Assembly: GCA_019247235.1 (NCBI GenBank)
Contig: JAFAPG010000478.1
Location: forward strand, 1 to 8,969
Length of the DNA stretch: 8,969 bases
Reading direction: 5' to 3'
From: Acidobacteriota bacterium
Lineage (GTDB): Bacteria > Acidobacteriota > Terriglobia > Terriglobales > Acidobacteriaceae
Both the position numbers and the translations under genes were made by a program. Numbering within the stretch: position 1 is the stretch's first letter; each line of letters begins with the position of its first letter. This document shows positions 7,152 through 8,969 of the stretch, one piece after another. A model generated the notes under the pieces. That model saw nothing but the letters and a program-made list of their open reading frames with translations, did not search any database and had not been told where the DNA came from.

Positions 7152-7691
7152 TCAGATCTGCAAGTTTGTATTCGCGCACACTCTTGGGCACTCTGCACGT
7201 ACCAGAACTACGGAAGTCTGCCGCTGACGTAAGGGGATCGTCCAATACATACTGATCAGTTGATCCTTTTCTTTCTCCGAGACTAGGCGGAATCCATGCC
7301 GTTGGTAAAAGCGAATGGCCCAGCCGGCCCCGGCCCAAGTTCCCACTAACAGCCTGCCGGTGACTTGGCTGCTAAGGGCAGTCAAGAGCGCGCTGCCCAC
7401 TCCTCGATGCTGATGGTTCGGCCGGACATAAGCATGCCGGATTAGGCTAGCACCCCGCATGTTTTGCAGCCCCATGATGCCGACCAGATGATTGAACTCC
7501 TCGCACCCCCAAAATTTCACGCCGTCGGCAATCTCCGCATCAAGTTCCGATCGCCGCAAATAGGGCTCGTGCCAACAATCCGGCGGAATTACGTTTCGAT
7601 AGGCTTGTGCCGCCTGATTGATGATGGCTTCTATGGTGGCAACCTCGGTGGCCTGGCATGGGCGAATGATCGGCTTTTCATCGAGCCTCAT
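7152..7691 (-). CDS. GNAT-family N-acetyltransferase
   Basis: Acetyl-CoA-dependent N-acetyltransferase, cytoplasmic, about 179 residues. The frame is open further upstream, but the ATG at 7691 is preferred because the fold begins right after it (IIRPCQATEVATIEAI) and the longer N-terminus has no family likeness. Seen, numbered from that Met: AYRNVIPPDCWHEPY (30-44), GVKFWG (57-62), LIRHAYVRP (83-91) on beta-4, the acetyl-CoA loop QHRGVG (94-99), LLVGTWAGA (114-122), FYQRHGF (128-134) and RQRQTSVVL (155-163). This resembles the group that includes phosphinothricin-type acetyltransferases, so a small amine or amino-acid-like substrate is possible but unproven. Relatives as I recall them end within a few residues of TSVVL; here about 16 more follow. 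It lies 64 bases downstream of the TetR gene on the same strand and is probably co-transcribed and controlled by it. Confidence 0.86.
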   Translation of the reverse strand: MRLDEKPIIRPCQATEVATIEAIINQAAQAYRNVIPPDCWHEPYLRRSELDAEIADGVKFWGCEEFNHLVGIMGLQNMRGASLIRHAYVRPNHQHRGVGSALLTALSSQVTGRLLVGTWAGAGWAIRFYQRHGFRLVSEKEKDQLISMYWTIPLRQRQTSVVLVRAECPRVCANTNLQI

Positions 7692-7710
7692 GGAAGCACC
7701 TGTCCAGACC

Positions 7711-7726
7711 CTCCGGGTGGCCGGAG
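7711..7726. repeat. GC-rich hairpin between tetR-type gene and GNAT gene
   Basis: CTCCGG-GTGG-CCGGAG is a perfect 6-bp stem with a 4-base loop in the 64-base gap between the two minus-strand genes. It is bracketed by AGACCC (7706-7711) and GGGTCT (7741-7746), which could close an outer stem. No U-run follows on the minus strand, so it is not a clear terminator. It could lower GNAT expression relative to the regulator or mark an RNA processing point. Confidence 0.35.
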
Positions 7727-7755
7727 TGTACCGGGGTGCTGGGTCTTTTGCATCG

Positions 7756-8385
7756 TCACCCCTGTGCCTCGACTGAGGCAGGTGCGCTGCGACATCCATC
7801 CAGCACTAAGCTGACCAAATCACTGGCGAACTCCCGCGTAAGGGGAGCATGCCCCTGTAGAAGTCTGAAGGTTGTCGCTCCCCCTAACGCGTCAATGACC
7901 AGATCGATGTCGGTGTCGGACCGAAGCTCGCCGCGCTCGATGGCGCGCCGCAACACAGAGCGTGTCAGTTGCCGCCTGTGAATCGCGAACTCGGCAAGGA
8001 AGGCCTTGCGGGTCTCGGGGTTAAGTTGTGCCTCCGCAATCAACCCGAGAAACGCCGGACCGGCTACCGTTTGCGTCTGCAGACGCACGACCGTAAGAAA
8101 AATGCGCTTGAGGTCACTTGCAATATCTCCGGTATTGGGATCTCGTAGTTCTCGGCTGGCAACTTCGAGATACAAATCCATACATAAGGCAGCCTTGGTC
8201 GGCCAGCGACGATAAAGGGTGGTTTTGGCTACTCCGCTTTCGGCTGCCACTCGCTCCATGGTGAGGCAGGCGTATCCATGGCGTCGCAAAATCTGACCGG
8301 CCGCGGCGAGAACGCGCGTTTTGCTCCTCGTTCGTCGACGCCCATGCCAATCCCGGTTTTGCCTTGCTCGCTGAATCGTCTTCAA
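7756..8385 (-). CDS. TetR/AcrR-family transcriptional repressor
   Basis: Ligand-responsive DNA-binding repressor of 209 residues, normal for the family, acting as a dimer. Seen: a basic N-terminus (GRRRTRSKTRV, 15-25), the TetR helix-turn-helix at about 40-68 with LTMERVAAESGVAKTTLYRRW (41-61) whose recognition helix is AKTTLYRRW, and a C-terminal domain with LIAEAQLNPE (115-124), RRAIERGELRSDTDIDL (146-162) and RLLQGHAPLT (174-183), typical of TetR_C_11-like ligand/dimer domains. The start is TTG at 8385; it is the only start in frame between the upstream stop at 8398-8400 and the DNA-binding domain. A perfect 14-base palindrome lies 9 bases upstream, over the expected transcription start, which suggests autoregulation. 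The GNAT gene follows 64 bases on. The inducing ligand is unknown. Confidence 0.93.
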   Translation of the reverse strand: MKTIQRARQNRDWHGRRRTRSKTRVLAAAGQILRRHGYACLTMERVAAESGVAKTTLYRRWPTKAALCMDLYLEVASRELRDPNTGDIASDLKRIFLTVVRLQTQTVAGPAFLGLIAEAQLNPETRKAFLAEFAIHRRQLTRSVLRRAIERGELRSDTDIDLVIDALGGATTFRLLQGHAPLTREFASDLVSLVLDGCRSAPASVEAQG

Positions 8386-8394
8386 AGCTGCGCT

Positions 8395-8408
8395 ACGCTA
8401 CGTAGCGT
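8395..8408. promoter_or_regulatory. 14-base palindrome, likely TetR operator
   Basis: ACGCTACGTAGCGT is a perfect palindrome placed between the TetR gene start (8385) and the candidate -10 box (8412-8417). The adjacent GCTACGCTACG gives an extra overlapping half-site. TetR-family proteins commonly bind palindromes over their own promoter, so self-repression is the natural reading. Binding is inferred, not shown. Confidence 0.6.
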
Positions 8409-8411
8409 TTC

Positions 8412-8440
8412 ATCCTATACGTTGCATGACCGTTGTGCAA
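8412..8440 (-). promoter_or_regulatory. candidate promoter of the TetR-GNAT unit
   Basis: On the minus strand, TTGCAC (complement of 8435-8440) is followed after 17 bases by TAGGAT (complement of 8412-8417), giving a sigma70-like spacing with only partial consensus in each box. TTGCA and TGCAA arms (8422-8426 and 8436-8440) also form a small inverted repeat here. The predicted start of transcription falls inside the palindrome at 8395-8408. Confidence 0.4.
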
Positions 8441-8686
8441 GCCGTCCTGCTCGAACCCGCATTCCCTCAGCATTGGTTTGAGAAGTGGGAGGACCTAAAT
8501 ACTGCTGCCCTGCTCTGGAAATCTGGCGGGTGTACCCGCAACGAAATTCGTCGGGGAGCAGGCGAACAGGCGCCGGTTGCGATGACTAACCGTTGGGATG
8601 GCCAGCCGGGAGAATCATTCTGTGCCGAAAGGTCTTATCGAAGTACAGGCTTGCTGGCTCGGAAAGGAGAACGCACGCTCAGACGC

Positions 8687-8969
8687 TCATCGCACCCATG
8701 CCGGCATCGGCGAGCCAGTGCGCAACCTTTGTCCGGGAGAGGTTTCAGCGATCGCGAGCAGCACGCACAGGGCAACGCCGTGTGCCGCCTCGGCTACCTC
8801 GGGCAATTCCGGGAAGGTAGGAGCGATACGGATAGTGCGGTCGTGCGGATCGTGGCCATACGGGTGGGTCGCTCCGGCTGGGGTTAGCTCTACGCCCGCT
8901 TGCTTAGCGAGACTCACTACCCGCGAAGCCAACCCGGGTGGCGCCTCGAGGCTAATGAAGTAGCCGCCC
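8687..8969 (-). CDS. class I/II aminotransferase (AspAT Ic-type), C-terminal fragment
   Basis: C-terminal 93 residues of a PLP-dependent aminotransferase; the gene continues beyond the right edge, so the PLP lysine is not in view. The visible part reads GGYFISLE, LASRVVSLAKQAGVELTPAGA, THPYGHDPHDRTIRIAPTFP and VALCVLLA. These match the end of the aspartate aminotransferase subtype found in corynebacteria and other groups (Asp_aminotransf family). The arginine in TIRIAPTFP is the expected substrate-carboxylate binder. The enzyme would exchange amino groups between aspartate (or aromatic amino acids) and 2-oxoglutarate in the cytoplasm. About 18 residues follow the usual end (after CVLLAIAE), rich in Arg and Pro, of unknown meaning. 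It lies upstream of the TetR gene on the same strand but 301 bases away and with a separate promoter candidate between them, so they are probably not one operon. Confidence 0.87.
   Translation of the reverse strand, partial: GGYFISLEAPPGLASRVVSLAKQAGVELTPAGATHPYGHDPHDRTIRIAPTFPELPEVAEAAHGVALCVLLAIAETSPGQRLRTGSPMPAWVR

Noticed and set aside
6447..7198. Two long overlapping minus-strand open frames over the arginase relic
   Set aside because: Neither shows any motif, and the plus strand carries ordered arginase blocks, so they are antisense shadows.
8426..8887. 153-residue plus-strand open frame
   Set aside because: Its second half is antisense to a clearly conserved aminotransferase, and its composition shows no family likeness.
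1..8969. Whole window as a defence system, mobile island or biosynthetic cluster
   Set aside because: No nuclease, toxin, integrase, transposase, direct-repeat array or assembly-line enzyme is present; genes are mostly spaced housekeeping or metabolic units.

Overview
The window looks like an ordinary, moderately GC-rich chromosomal stretch from a soil-type bacterium. The gene set fits an Acidobacteriota-like genome: an Fpg/Nei glycosylase with a tail after its zinc finger, a secreted D-aminoacylase-type amidohydrolase, a soluble GAF-PAS hybrid kinase and an Ic-type aspartate aminotransferase. That assignment is an inference from family resemblance and was not tested by any search. I see no rRNA, tRNA, CRISPR array, insertion sequence or phage gene.

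Layout, left to right. The 3' end of a formamidopyrimidine-DNA glycosylase-type gene (1-261, +) opens the window. Next comes a short, hairpin- and repeat-rich leader, then an exported N-acyl-D-amino-acid deacylase-like amidohydrolase (437-2203, +). After about 350 bases with no convincing gene there is an NAD-type short-chain dehydrogenase (2556-3341, +). It is followed by a soluble GAF-PAS-HisKA-HATPase-REC hybrid histidine kinase (3527-5584, +) and a LysE/RhtB amino-acid exporter (5719-6375, +). Directly behind the exporter lies a decayed arginase-family gene (about 6484-6997, +) that keeps several recognisable motifs but is broken by frame changes and stops. The right third is on the minus strand: the 3' end of an aminotransferase (8687-8969), then a TetR-family repressor (7756-8385) and a GNAT acetyltransferase (7152-7691), which probably share a transcript. 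A perfect 14-base palindrome sits just upstream of the TetR start, where an autoregulatory operator would be expected.

How the genes may work together. Several entries touch amino-acid chemistry: release of D-amino acids from N-acyl compounds, export of amino acids, the arginase fossil, and transamination. They are mostly separate transcription units, so this is a loose theme and not a demonstrated pathway. The TetR-GNAT pair is the most operon-like unit and resembles a self-regulated detoxification cassette.

I did not find a clear new multi-gene system. The points most worth a second look are the arginase fossil beside the LysE gene, the loss of the HxH metal motif in the amidohydrolase, the repeated GTCAACC boxes in its leader, and the TetR palindrome.
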